From NCBI RefSeq assembly GCF_001854185.1, contig NZ_CP017603.1, forward strand, positions 4,216,001 through 4,280,000: 64,000 bases of DNA. The letters run 5' to 3'. Origin of the DNA: Clostridium formicaceticum (lineage in GTDB: Bacteria > Bacillota > Clostridia > Peptostreptococcales > Natronincolaceae). Both the position numbers and the translations under genes were made by a program. Below are positions 47,367 through 56,275 of the stretch, piece after piece. The notes beneath the pieces were generated by a model. The model worked only from the letters and a program-made list of their open reading frames with translations, ran no database searches and had not been told where the DNA came from. Numbering within the stretch: the stretch's first letter is position 1; the number at the start of each line of letters is the position of its first letter.

Positions 47367-49079
47367 TTAACTAAAGTATTTTTGGATTATCTTTTCTGCC
47401 GTACGTGTGGCTAAGGCTTGGGTTGTAAGGGTAGGATTTGATCCTCCTAAACTATTGTAGTGTACGCTGTTATCGGCTACAAATAGCCTTTTTACTTGAT
47501 AGGCTTCACAATCAGTATTTACAACATATCCCATACGCATGGTACTTTCAATATGAGCAAACAAATTAGGCAATGCATCAGAACGCAGAATTTTTTTAGC
47601 TCCAGCTTTCTTTAACATATCAGCAGCAATGACAGCCAGCCTATCCCTCTTTTCTTTATCTTTTTTACTTGGTTGATACTTAATTACAGGTATGTGACCA
47701 TATTCATCCTTTAAGATAGGATCAAGCATAATTTTATTATTTTGATTTACTTCATCATCAGTAAGTATTAATACACTTAAGGTTCTTGGATATTCCATCA
47801 TATATTCTTTAAGTTCCTCGCCTACTACTCTGCCTTTAACATCCCATGGCTCATCTCGATAAGGTTTACGCAAAAAATTGTAGTCTCTGCTTAAAGCATA
47901 CAGCAATGCAGCGCTTAATCCTGGACTAAGGCCAACTCCCTGAATTACGCCAAGTCCAGGATAAACAAATCTTGCTGCTGAAGTTTGTCCAACATAAGAT
48001 TCTACGCCAGGGACGCCTAATATTTTCAACAAGACCTTCTCCTCAAATATTCCAGAAATAGTATCGTACCAATGATTGGTCAGCCCCTTTCCCACCCAAG
48101 GATTGTCAGGTAACTTTGAGTTCAGCCAAAGTCGAGGTGTTTCTATACTGCCTGCTGCCATGACTACCGCTTTTGCCTTGAATTCAGAGGTTTCCCCTGT
48201 CCATGTATTTTTACAACAGACGCCAACAGCCTTAAGACCTTTTTCATCACCTTCTGTCAATATTTTAGTAACAAAGGTATTTGGTTGAACCTCCACATTT
48301 CCGGTTTTAAGAGCAAGTGGGACATAACTCACCATGGTTGAACGTTTCGCTATTTTTTCAACTGTTGGCCCAACATGACATCCATTAATACAATGACCTC
48401 TAAGGGTACAGCCTACATTCTTGCCGTCAAACTTATAATTTAGATCGTTTATATTTGGGTCTGGCGGTAATATGGCATTTTGCTGGGGCTGATAACCGGG
48501 ATTGGTTATATTAAGGGTTTTTAAAAGTGACCAGCCAGCTTTTCTAGCACCATAAAAAAACAGTTCTTCCTTAGTCGTCATTGGTGCAGTTGAAACAGGA
48601 AGGGTAGCCTCGACTTTCTCGTAATATGGCATCAATTCACGATAAGAAATAGGCCAGACATGATCTACTGCAATTGGCAAAGCTCTGGGAGAATTGGCAA
48701 AGTAATGGAGTGTCGTTCCCCCAACGCCAGAATTCTGCCAGGAAAAACCGCCTTGGGGAATGTTTCGAAACCAAGGAGATTTACTTCTATCAGCAGGGCC
48801 CCAGCGAAATCTCCCTGATACAGTGTTATTCATGTCATCTTCATAATCTGTAAAATATTTTTCCAGAATCTCATGACTTAAGTTATCTGGATTTGAATCA
48901 CTTATAGCACCTTGTTCCTGGTTTGGATAGGGCCATTTTTTATGTCCGTACCAGGGCCCAGCTTCAAGCAGCAATACCTTTATTCCCCTTTCGCCAAGTT
49001 CTTTGGCAACAACGGGACCTCCTCCACCTGCTCCGATAACTATAACGTCTATTTCATGCATCATTTGCACCATTCCCAT
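47367..49079 (-). CDS. GMC family oxidoreductase
   Basis: A 570-residue flavoprotein. FAD-binding VIVIGAGGGGPVVAKELGERG at the start, GMC-type SWQNSGVGGTTLHYFANSPR, AVVMAAGSIETPRLWLNS, and the C-terminal active-site half HIESTMRMGYVVNT with RLFVADNSVHYNSLGGSNPTLT. A cysteine cluster CTLRGHCINGCHVG may be structural. It resembles the large subunit of gluconate-2-dehydrogenase-type enzymes. There is no signal peptide and no cytochrome subunit nearby. The small subunit is upstream with 8 bases between. The true start may be ATG at 49064 or 49061, since ribosome-binding sequence is weak at 49079. Confidence 0.9.
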   Translation of the reverse strand: MGMVQMMHEIDVIVIGAGGGGPVVAKELGERGIKVLLLEAGPWYGHKKWPYPNQEQGAISDSNPDNLSHEILEKYFTDYEDDMNNTVSGRFRWGPADRSKSPWFRNIPQGGFSWQNSGVGGTTLHYFANSPRALPIAVDHVWPISYRELMPYYEKVEATLPVSTAPMTTKEELFFYGARKAGWSLLKTLNITNPGYQPQQNAILPPDPNINDLNYKFDGKNVGCTLRGHCINGCHVGPTVEKIAKRSTMVSYVPLALKTGNVEVQPNTFVTKILTEGDEKGLKAVGVCCKNTWTGETSEFKAKAVVMAAGSIETPRLWLNSKLPDNPWVGKGLTNHWYDTISGIFEEKVLLKILGVPGVESYVGQTSAARFVYPGLGVIQGVGLSPGLSAALLYALSRDYNFLRKPYRDEPWDVKGRVVGEELKEYMMEYPRTLSVLILTDDEVNQNNKIMLDPILKDEYGHIPVIKYQPSKKDKEKRDRLAVIAADMLKKAGAKKILRSDALPNLFAHIESTMRMGYVVNTDCEAYQVKRLFVADNSVHYNSLGGSNPTLTTQALATRTAEKIIQKYFS

Positions 49080-49087
49080 TCATTAGA

Positions 49088-49723
49088 TTACTCAATTAAA
49101 TAACCTCGAAAGGCACGATAGCCCTTAGAAGGACCAGGATAGCCCACCTCTTTCCAACTTACAGGAAATTCTTGTATTATACGCTTCTCTACTGTTTCCA
49201 ATTTTGTTGAGTCATATGCGCACCATTCAGAATAGTGCCCAAAGACGGTCAATAGGGTTAGCACACTTGTGATAGCAAGTACAACGCCAGAATTATTCCA
49301 AAAAGGAACAGGTAAATTTGCAAGGTCTAAACGAAGCTCCTCCAAGAGAGAAATAGTACGAAAACGATCACTTGGATCAAGGGCTGCAAAAACACCTTTT
49401 TCCTGCATTATATCGGGGTTTACAGACTTTTTATTTTCTCCCTTATCAATTAACTCTTTTGCAGCTATATTAAGCATTTCAGCAGTTACATTGGCCATTG
49501 GGATGTTCACATTTTTCTTAACAATAGTTAGTGATAAAAGATGATCCAGCACCCAGATTAGAAATTCTTCAGTATGTAAATCTAGTGCCCCACTGGGTTC
49601 TTCATGGGTCCTGGGAAAAATTGCATCCACAAATGCTTTGAAAGTTGCTTGTGTTTGCGGCAAACTTAGTTCTTTATTTTTTTTGAGATGTATTATGTCA
49701 AAAAGTAGTTGAAAAGAATTCAA
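49088..49723 (-). CDS. Gluconate 2-dehydrogenase subunit 3-like protein
   Basis: A 211-residue protein with the subunit 3 start TQATFKAFVDAIFPRT. The ending EWCAYDSTKL ... PGPSKGYRAFRGYLIE is typical of small proteins paired with GMC dehydrogenases. It has no Tat signal, so it should be cytoplasmic. It is co-transcribed with the oxidoreductase and is probably a chaperone or redox partner. The electron acceptor is not visible in the neighbourhood. Confidence 0.75.
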   Translation of the reverse strand: MNSFQLLFDIIHLKKNKELSLPQTQATFKAFVDAIFPRTHEEPSGALDLHTEEFLIWVLDHLLSLTIVKKNVNIPMANVTAEMLNIAAKELIDKGENKKSVNPDIMQEKGVFAALDPSDRFRTISLLEELRLDLANLPVPFWNNSGVVLAITSVLTLLTVFGHYSEWCAYDSTKLETVEKRIIQEFPVSWKEVGYPGPSKGYRAFRGYLIE

Positions 49724-49855
49724 TTTATTTCACACCTTTTCTACCTATCTAGTATATCCACCAAACGAATGGACTTATAAATATTTTTTCAAAAAAATCT
49801 TAAAATAATACCCTTAATTATGGAGAAACTATGAATAGACTTAGGAGGCATAAAA

Positions 49856-50311
49856 ATGATGAAAATTTGGATTTCTGTAATATTTTTAGTACTTCCATGG
49901 ATGATATGGCTGATATTACGTAAAAAAGAAAGCACTGGACGACTTTTGCTGGCAGGCTTTTTTACAGCTTCTATAAAAATTTTTTTCGATTCCATGGGAG
50001 TTCTTTTTGGATTATGGCATTATAATTTGCCTCCCTCCCATCACTATCATACTTTTTATATTCCTTGGGGTTTTAGCATTATTCCAGTTACAACGATGTT
50101 GCTAATTCAATTTAAACCTAAAGGATCTCCTTACTTAAAAGCAATACTCTTTTCCCTATTTACTGTTTTTGTAGTAGAACCACTCTTTCATTGGCTTGAT
50201 ATTTTTGAACCTGTTCGCTGGGAGTACTATTTCGGGTTGCCCTTTTTCTTTATATATTATTTGTTAGCCTATAAGGTCAGTAAGATAGATACTTTCGCTG
50301 ATTTATCATGA
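49856..50311 (+). CDS. CBO0543-family small membrane protein
   Basis: A 151-residue membrane protein with about five helices (3-18, 26-50, 68-82, 95-110, 125-142). The sequence LWHYNLPPSHHYHTFYIPWGF and PLFHWLDIFEPVRWEYY are characteristic of a Firmicute family of unknown function that often lies near sporulation or germination genes. The start ATG follows TTAGGAGG. No role can be assigned. Confidence 0.7.
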   Translation: MMKIWISVIFLVLPWMIWLILRKKESTGRLLLAGFFTASIKIFFDSMGVLFGLWHYNLPPSHHYHTFYIPWGFSIIPVTTMLLIQFKPKGSPYLKAILFSLFTVFVVEPLFHWLDIFEPVRWEYYFGLPFFFIYYLLAYKVSKIDTFADLS

Positions 50312-50549
50312 AGAATTTTTTTATTGTAATAAATCCAAAATATACCTTTATAACTTTCTTTTTTTCTGATAATAATATTTATTAAGAATCATTAGCATTA
50401 ACTTAAGTCATAATTTGTCGTCCTGAGGGGAGTAAAGCGGAGCCGAAGCATCTTAGAATTAAGAAAATGGCAGTTCGTGAGGAAATTTAGGAAACAATAG
50501 GGTTAAGTTAACGCCTATGTATTAAGAATATCATTAGGAGGGATAAGCA
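50312..50549. other. Intergenic region with a repeat-like sequence
   Basis: About 240 bp. The stretch at ~50418-50458 (GTCGTCCTGAGGGGAGTAAA, GCGGAGCCGAAGCATCTTAG) resembles a short palindromic intergenic repeat found in several clostridial genomes. It occurs once in this window. Confidence 0.4.
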
Positions 50550-50762
50550 ATGCGGCAAATAACAACATCCGAGATGTTAGATTTAACATCGTTACTTTCA
50601 ATGGAGACAGTTAGCCTTGCAGATGCTAAGGCTGTTAGAGAATTGGTTCAGGATACCGAATTGAAAAACCTATTAGATTCATTTATCCAAATCAGTGAAG
50701 GCAAAATAAAAAGTATCCAGCAATTTATTAATGAAAATAATATCATTGAGGGGGTGCACTGA
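50550..50762 (+). CDS. Small helical protein paired with CotF-like gene, copy 3
   Basis: A 70-residue paralogue of the proteins at 36692 and 38530: ITTSEMLDLTSLLSMETVSL corresponds to the TLHETMEIHELLNLKTICL part. A second helix follows. It overlaps the next gene by one base (TGATG), so the two are translationally coupled. The start follows TTAGGAGGG. Function is unknown. Confidence 0.72.
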   Translation: MRQITTSEMLDLTSLLSMETVSLADAKAVRELVQDTELKNLLDSFIQISEGKIKSIQQFINENNIIEGVH

Positions 50763-51076
50763 TGGGTTTAATATTAAGGAACTTGATGGGAATGACAGAT
50801 ATAAAACTAAATGATCAGGTAATTGCCTTAAGCACAGATCTAGCTATGAAAAGTGCAGCAAATACTTATCTAGCAGCAAACTTACGTGCGACTACCCCTG
50901 AAGTAAGGCAATTTATTGCTGGGTTATTAACGCAGAAGGTCACTGCCCACGACTCACTAACAGCACTCATTTTAAAGAAGGATTGGGCACAACCCTATAT
51001 TAGTCCAACAGAACAAATGGCTCACGCCAATCAACAATCAAATTGGCTCTTAAATCAAGAACAGCAGCATAAATAA
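50762..51076 (+). CDS. CotF-like spore coat protein, copy 3
   Basis: A 104-residue CotF-like protein. The helical pair LNDQVIALSTDLAMKSAANTYLAANLRATTPEVRQFIAGLL aligns with the other two copies, and the end ALILKKDWAQPYISPTEQM has the Coat F pattern. The small partner lies directly upstream. It is ~12 kb from the other two copies, on the far side of the germination and dehydrogenase genes. Confidence 0.78.
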   Translation: MGLILRNLMGMTDIKLNDQVIALSTDLAMKSAANTYLAANLRATTPEVRQFIAGLLTQKVTAHDSLTALILKKDWAQPYISPTEQMAHANQQSNWLLNQEQQHK

Positions 51077-51214
51077 CACCTAGTCTTTAGAGGAATCAAA
51101 TCACTACTTATCAAAATATGCATATGTACTAGTAAAAGAAATTAAAACCCCTTCATGGGTTTTAGTTTCTTTTTTTATGCATTTAGTTTAGTAGAAATTT
51201 TTTTCATAAATAAC

Positions 51215-51243
51215 TTGACAAGCCTCCGTATATACTGTATATA
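51215..51243 (+). promoter_or_regulatory. Promoter of the gntR-ABC operon
   Basis: TTGACA, 17 bases, TATATA. The -10 lies inside the 47-bp palindrome, so a bound repressor would block polymerase directly. Confidence 0.85.
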
Positions 51244-51269
51244 TATTATATATACAGTATATACGGAGG
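51223..51269 (+). promoter_or_regulatory. Perfect 47-bp palindromic operator overlapping -10 and ribosome-binding site
   Basis: The left arm, CCTCCGTATATACTGTATAT plus ATA, is repeated as its exact complement after a single central T (23+1+23). The right arm ends in GGAGG, the ribosome-binding site of the regulator gene, seven bases before ATG. As DNA it is an ideal operator for the dimeric GntR protein encoded next. As RNA it could fold and mask the ribosome-binding site. Confidence 0.9.
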
Positions 51270-51276
51270 GGATCCA

Positions 51277-51654
51277 ATGAAAATAATTATCTCCAATGCA
51301 TCCCAAGAACCTATTTATGAACAAATTGTTAATCAAGTAAAAGCCATGATTTTGAAGGGGGAAATTCAGGAAGGTGAGCCTCTCCCCTCCATTAGAAATC
51401 TAGCTAAAAACCTACAGATCAGTGTTATCACCACAAAAAGAGCCTATGAAGAACTAGAGAAAGAAGGTTTTATTGAAACAGCAGCTGGAAAGGGTTCTTT
51501 CGTAGCTCCTCAGAACAAAGAGCTTTTACGAGAAAAAAAGCTTAAAATCATCGAAGAGAAGCTAATAGCAGTTGTGAAAGAAAGTAGGCTTTTAGGTCTT
51601 GAGGAAGAAGAGGTACAGTCTATGCTGACGATACTATATAGGGAGGTTGAGTAG
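51277..51654 (+). CDS. GntR family regulator, YtrA subfamily
   Basis: A 125-residue regulator with an N-terminal winged helix (PIYEQIVNQVKAMILKGEIQ, then LPSIRNLAKNLQISVITTKRAYEELEKEGFI) and only a short C-terminal dimerisation helix pair. This is the YtrA layout, which lacks the large effector domain. YtrA-type proteins repress their own ABC transporter operons, which respond to cell-wall antibiotics in Bacillus. It is first in a three-gene operon behind its palindromic operator. Confidence 0.93.
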   Translation: MKIIISNASQEPIYEQIVNQVKAMILKGEIQEGEPLPSIRNLAKNLQISVITTKRAYEELEKEGFIETAAGKGSFVAPQNKELLREKKLKIIEEKLIAVVKESRLLGLEEEEVQSMLTILYREVE

Positions 51655-51656
51655 TG

Positions 51657-52523
51657 ATGGAAAATATTTTAGAAGTGAAGAATTTGTGTAAAAGTTATGA
51701 TGAATTTTCCTTAAAAGGAATAAACTTTTCTTTAGAGCCTGGATATATTATGGGTTTTATAGGGCCTAATGGTGCAGGTAAGAGTACCACTATTAAAGCT
51801 ATTATGAATCTGATAAAAACGGATGCAGGACAAATTGAAATCTTTGGCAAAGATCATCTCAAGTACGAAAAGGAAATTAAAGAAAAAATAGGCTTTGTCT
51901 ATGACGAGAATTATTTTTATGAGGAACTTACCTTAAAGGAGATGAAAAAAATCATTGCTCCTTTTTATAAAAATTGGAGTGAAACTATTTTTGAAAAATA
52001 TATGAAACAATTTAATTTATCTTTAAAATTAAAAGTGAAGGAACTATCTAAGGGAATGAAGATGAAATATTCTTTAGCGCTAGCTTTATCCCACGATGCT
52101 GATCTTATCATTATGGATGAGCCTACTTCTGGTTTGGACCCTATTGTTAGAAGCGAGCTACTGGATATACTTTATGAGGTTATTCAGGATGAAAGAAAAA
52201 GCATTCTATTTTCTACACATATTACAAAAGATTTAGATAAAATTGCGGATTATATCACCTTTATCAACGATGGAAAACTAGTCTTTAGTCAGGCAAAGGA
52301 CGAAATCATCGAATCCTACCAAATTATTAAAGGAGATACAAGTGCTTTAACAGAGAATATTATAAACCATTTTGTCGGATTAAAACAGCATAGCTTCGGA
52401 TTTGAGGCCTTAGTGAAGAAAGAAATAATTAAAAAAAGTCCTTTAAAAGATTCTGTTATTTACGAAATACCGACATTAGAGGATATTATGGTTTATACGG
52501 TAAGGGGGAAAATCAATGTTTAG
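51657..52523 (+). CDS. ABC transporter ATP-binding protein (YtrB-like)
   Basis: About 288 residues. Walker A GPNGAGKSTTIKA, Q-loop region, signature LSKGMKMKYSLALALSHDADLIIMDEPTSGLD with the Walker B aspartate-glutamate, and the His switch ILFSTHITKD. A C-terminal extension of ~70 residues follows, typical for this group. ATG at 51657 is preferred to the overlapping GTG at 51654. It partners the permease whose start overlaps its end by 8 bases. Confidence 0.95.
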   Translation: MENILEVKNLCKSYDEFSLKGINFSLEPGYIMGFIGPNGAGKSTTIKAIMNLIKTDAGQIEIFGKDHLKYEKEIKEKIGFVYDENYFYEELTLKEMKKIIAPFYKNWSETIFEKYMKQFNLSLKLKVKELSKGMKMKYSLALALSHDADLIIMDEPTSGLDPIVRSELLDILYEVIQDERKSILFSTHITKDLDKIADYITFINDGKLVFSQAKDEIIESYQIIKGDTSALTENIINHFVGLKQHSFGFEALVKKEIIKKSPLKDSVIYEIPTLEDIMVYTVRGKINV

Positions 52524-53184
52524 TTTAATTTTCAAAGAAACAATTATACAAAAAAAATCTTTTTTATTTGCAATATTATATGGCATGTTTATTTTCTTTG
52601 TCTTTGGCAGAGGAGGCGGAGGCTTAGCACCTACAACTTATATTATGGGGATAGTGGCAACTACCTATATTTTTATTCAAACGGGATGTGCTAATGATGA
52701 TAAAAATAAAACAGAGATCATATTCAATAGCCTCCCTATCAGTAGAAGAGAAATTGTCACTGCAAAGTATATTTCCTCTATCCTATTTTCTATCATTAAT
52801 CTTTTTATGATGATGCTATTAGGAAGTATTTTATCCAAACTGTTTTTAGGGAAAATTCACATGATTACCTACGGGGATATCATTATGGGACTTTTCAGTA
52901 CATGGTTACTGATAGCCTTCTATCTCCCTTTTTACTTCAAATTTGGTTATATTAAAACCAAGTACTTTAATATGTTTATCTTTTTTCTATTTTTCTTTGC
53001 TCCCAGTAGTTTAATACCTTTGATTATAGGTAATCCTCATCATCCTATAGCAAAGATGATGATAAGTTTAGCACCAGATCACTCAGCTATACTTTTAGGA
53101 AGCTTGTTTTTAGCAATAGCAGCTATCATTACATTTGTCTCAATAAACATTTCCTTTATAATTTACAGAAAACGGGAGTTATAG
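52516..53184 (+). CDS. ABC-2 type transporter permease
   Basis: A 222-residue protein with six predicted membrane helices (starting at about 16, 40, 90, 125, 150, 190), including TTYIFIQTGCANDDKNKTEIIFNSLPISRREIVTAKY, a typical ABC-2 loop. It forms the channel for the ATPase encoded before it. The exported substrate is unknown. Short for a permease but comparable with other YtrC/D-like ABC-2 permeases. Confidence 0.88.
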   Translation: MFSLIFKETIIQKKSFLFAILYGMFIFFVFGRGGGGLAPTTYIMGIVATTYIFIQTGCANDDKNKTEIIFNSLPISRREIVTAKYISSILFSIINLFMMMLLGSILSKLFLGKIHMITYGDIIMGLFSTWLLIAFYLPFYFKFGYIKTKYFNMFIFFLFFFAPSSLIPLIIGNPHHPIAKMMISLAPDHSAILLGSLFLAIAAIITFVSINISFIIYRKREL

Positions 53185-53285
53185 ATGCGCGCTTCTAAAG
53201 TTAAATTTTAATATACTAAAACTTAATTCATAAGTAGATGGCCAAAAGTTTGCACTTTAACTTTTGTGGCAGTCACTTAGTTTGT

Positions 53286-53306
53286 TTATCTAGGGGGAGT
53301 TTTTAC
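53286..53306 (+). terminator. GC-rich hairpin downstream of the ABC permease gene
   Basis: GGGGGAG, TTTTTA loop, CTCCCCC. It sits ~100 bases after the permease stop. A similar phrase with AGTTTTTACT and CTGAATTAT occurs at ~59405. It lacks a clear T-run downstream, so terminator function is not certain. Confidence 0.5.
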
Positions 53307-53445
53307 TCCCCCCTGAATTATAGCTGCATTTATTTCCAGGATATAGTGCTTGACCTTTTGTCTATGCAAGCGAGTATTTTATCAATATACAGAAGCGTAA
53401 AATATAATATTTATCTTTGTTGTCCTAAGGCTTTGGCACAATTTT

Positions 53446-55428
53446 CTAACGGAGAATTTTTTTATATTGCTCTTTTGTAATGAAATAGAATATACCATAT
53501 ACAATCCCATAAGCACCATACATCACAGCAGAGAAGGCAAGCACAGTAAGATAAGAGTTGTCCACCGGTATCATATTAGAAAACACCATAGTATCCGCTG
53601 CCTTCATGGCAAACATACTGTGTACAATCCCCAGTAAAAGAGGTATCAAGAAAACCGGTAGTAATCTCTTTGCGATTACCTTTTTTTCCGTTTCACCATC
53701 CATACCGATTTTTCTAAGCATCTTATACTGATGACGTTCCTCCTCTGCCGCCATAACCTGCTTGAAATACAAAAGGCTTGCTGTCATCAACATAAATACC
53801 CCGCTCATGAAAAAGCCGATAAAGCATACTAGCCCAAAGGTCTCCAACGATTCAGCATAATGATGATAGGCGATTCTATAGCTTCCTACCCTTCCCCTTA
53901 AAATTTCTCCTAATGCACCATGGAAATCATGGTTTTGCAGAGGATCTTCATATTTAAAAACACTTACCTGATCATAGTGTTCACCGCTTTCTTTCCTATT
54001 TGTAATATCCCCTTGTTGGAGAAGTGCTGCAAATTCATCATCATTTAAGACAATAATATGCATTGCCCCAAAGGACAAGATGCTGGAATTCAATACAGCG
54101 TTGATCTTTACTTCTCTATCAAAAAAAGTCAAATTTTGTCCAAGAACTGCTTTTTCAATGGTTTTGCTGCTATTGGAAACAGTATTAAAAGCCTGTATAT
54201 ACACTGCTTCACCGGGATTGATTTGAAGTGCCTTTAATTGAGCTCTTGACAAAGAAATTAGTTTGTTATAAACGGATTCAGAATATACTCGGAAATAATC
54301 ATCCTCACTTGAGAGATATGTTCGCCCCTCTATCATAATGGTTTGCATCTGTGGAACTGCCTGGTATCTTTCAGTAGTATAGCTTTCTATAAGAGAAATA
54401 TTATATCTTTCAAAGGCTTCATAGACCTCCTCCAGCAGTTCTTCCTGTCCTCCGTAAAAATACATGTCATAGCCGATCATATCATAGGTATTTTTCTCCA
54501 TGTTTCGATAGAGGGTAAATCCAGTTGCGATAGCGGTGGTGGCTACTGCCGATAAAACAGCGATAGTGGCCATAACAGAGGCAATAGACTTCATCCTATG
54601 GGAAAAGGCAGAGGTTGCTATCAAGTTTACGCCTTTATAATAATTGTTTTTGTTTCTTTTTATCAGATATAATACCTTTGGCAGACCTCCCCAAAAGAAA
54701 AGATAGGTCCCTACAATAACAAGGACTAGAATGGGTATCGCCGCCATTACCACCCTTTGTGGATTACTACTAGAGGCTAGATAATAACCAGCACCCATGA
54801 ATAAAAGTGATAAAAGTAATAGAATACTAGATCCCTCTGATTTCCCTTCAGATGCCTTCTCCCCTTTAAATAGATCCACCAGTTCAAATTTACCAATCAC
54901 CCGTAGTCCCGATAAACCCATAAGAGAAAATATCGTTAAGAACAATATAACAGTTATATAAATGGCCTTTAAGTCAAGACTAAAAACAATATTTCCGGTA
55001 AAAGCCGCCAAGGAAATGTCCAGTAAAACCATTGCCGTTAGCTTTGAAAAGAATATCCCCACCCCAATTCCTATAGCAAGGGCCGTAACGCCCACCATCA
55101 TGGTTTCTAAGAAAAGCAATTTACCGATCTTGCTATTTGTCATACCAAACAAAGCATAGGTGGAGATTTCCTTTTTCCTTGCCTTGATAAAGCTATTATT
55201 AGAGCTTATTAAGAAAAACATCACAAACACCATAATAATTACACCAAAGCTGCTTAACATAGACTTATATCTAGTATCGTAGGTAAAGGCCGTCATTACC
55301 TGTTGATTCTGCATCAAGGCAAGAAAGGAATAGGCTGTAAAGACGCTAAAGCTTAGGGAGAAGAAATACATCATATACTTTGAAAAGTTTCTTCTTATAT
55401 TTCGAAGGGCTAATGTGGTAAGTTTCAT
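53446..55428 (-). CDS. BceB/VraG-type ABC transporter permease
   Basis: A 660-residue FtsX-domain permease with ten helices: one near the start, then three around 50-160, groups around 200-290, a large extracellular domain (~310-525), and three helices at the end. It starts LTTLALRNIRRNFSKYMMYFFSLSF, the usual BceB opening. Together with its ATPase it removes or shields against cell-wall peptide antibiotics such as bacitracin, and senses the drug for the partner kinase. Overlaps the ATPase gene by 4 bases. Confidence 0.94.
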   Translation of the reverse strand: MKLTTLALRNIRRNFSKYMMYFFSLSFSVFTAYSFLALMQNQQVMTAFTYDTRYKSMLSSFGVIIMVFVMFFLISSNNSFIKARKKEISTYALFGMTNSKIGKLLFLETMMVGVTALAIGIGVGIFFSKLTAMVLLDISLAAFTGNIVFSLDLKAIYITVILFLTIFSLMGLSGLRVIGKFELVDLFKGEKASEGKSEGSSILLLLSLLFMGAGYYLASSSNPQRVVMAAIPILVLVIVGTYLFFWGGLPKVLYLIKRNKNNYYKGVNLIATSAFSHRMKSIASVMATIAVLSAVATTAIATGFTLYRNMEKNTYDMIGYDMYFYGGQEELLEEVYEAFERYNISLIESYTTERYQAVPQMQTIMIEGRTYLSSEDDYFRVYSESVYNKLISLSRAQLKALQINPGEAVYIQAFNTVSNSSKTIEKAVLGQNLTFFDREVKINAVLNSSILSFGAMHIIVLNDDEFAALLQQGDITNRKESGEHYDQVSVFKYEDPLQNHDFHGALGEILRGRVGSYRIAYHHYAESLETFGLVCFIGFFMSGVFMLMTASLLYFKQVMAAEEERHQYKMLRKIGMDGETEKKVIAKRLLPVFLIPLLLGIVHSMFAMKAADTMVFSNMIPVDNSYLTVLAFSAVMYGAYGIVYGIFYFITKEQYKKILR

Positions 55429-56183
55429 TTTCCCTCACCCCCAAGGACACTCATTACCTCTATAATAGCATCAAAAAATTTCTTTTTGCTATCCCCTGCA
55501 TATAATTCATTATAGATTTCCCCATCACGGATAAATAAAATCTTCTGGCAATAACTGGCAGCAAATACATCGTGGGTTACCATTAAAATTGTTGCTTTAT
55601 ATTCTTTGTTGATAAAGGTTAAAAGAGCCAGCAGATCTTTTCCTGATTTAGAGTCAAGGTTGCCGGTAGGTTCATCCGCAAGAATCATTTTAGGATTGGT
55701 AATTAAAGCGCGACATGCGGCAGCCCGCTGTTGTTGGCCTCCTGAAACCTCATAGGGATATTTGTCAAGTTCTTCTATAATTCCTAGATCCTTGGCCATA
55801 TGAGAAAGCTTCTCCTCCATAATATCTGCCTTACATCCCTTCAAAGCCAAGGGCAATAAAATATTTTCCTTTAATGTCATGGTTTCCAGAAGATTATAGT
55901 CTTGAAAAATAAAACCTATATTGTTGATTCTATGACTAGCCAGTTCATTTTTCTTTAGGGTTGCAATATCCTTTCCATTCATCATATATCTGCCACTTGT
56001 AGGTTTATCAATACTTCCCAAAATATTTAGAAGGGTGGTTTTTCCTGACCCCGATGCTCCCATTACACCGATAAATTCCCCTTCATTTACTTCAAAGCTA
56101 ATATTCCTAAGTGCCGTATATTGCTTGGAACTTTTTTTCCTTCCATATACTTTGCTAATGTTTTCTACTTTTAATATTTCCAC
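55425..56183 (-). CDS. BceA-type ABC transporter ATP-binding protein
   Basis: About 252 residues. Walker A GASGSGKTTLLNILGSID, Q-loop FIFQDYNLLETMT, signature VSGGQQQRAAACRALI, Walker B MILADEPTGNLDSKSG and H-loop MVTHDVFAAS. GTG at 56183 lies seven bases after GGAGGG and gives the usual EILKVENISKVYG start; ATG at 56198 overlaps that site. It pairs with the permease and with the two-component system upstream. Confidence 0.94.
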   Translation of the reverse strand: MEILKVENISKVYGRKKSSKQYTALRNISFEVNEGEFIGVMGASGSGKTTLLNILGSIDKPTSGRYMMNGKDIATLKKNELASHRINNIGFIFQDYNLLETMTLKENILLPLALKGCKADIMEEKLSHMAKDLGIIEELDKYPYEVSGGQQQRAAACRALITNPKMILADEPTGNLDSKSGKDLLALLTFINKEYKATILMVTHDVFAASYCQKILFIRDGEIYNELYAGDSKKKFFDAIIEVMSVLGGEGK

Positions 56184-56275
56184 TGATTTTCCCTCCATAT
56201 AATTATTCTTAAGATAATTATATTTCAATCACCGACTTAACAAAATCGAATTAGCTTACATTTTCTGTTTATATC

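Noticed and set aside
50418-50458. GAGGGGAGTAAAGCGGAGCC repeat as part of a CRISPR or riboswitch
   Set aside because: Single copy in the window with no regular spacing or aptamer core; it looks like a common short palindromic intergenic repeat.
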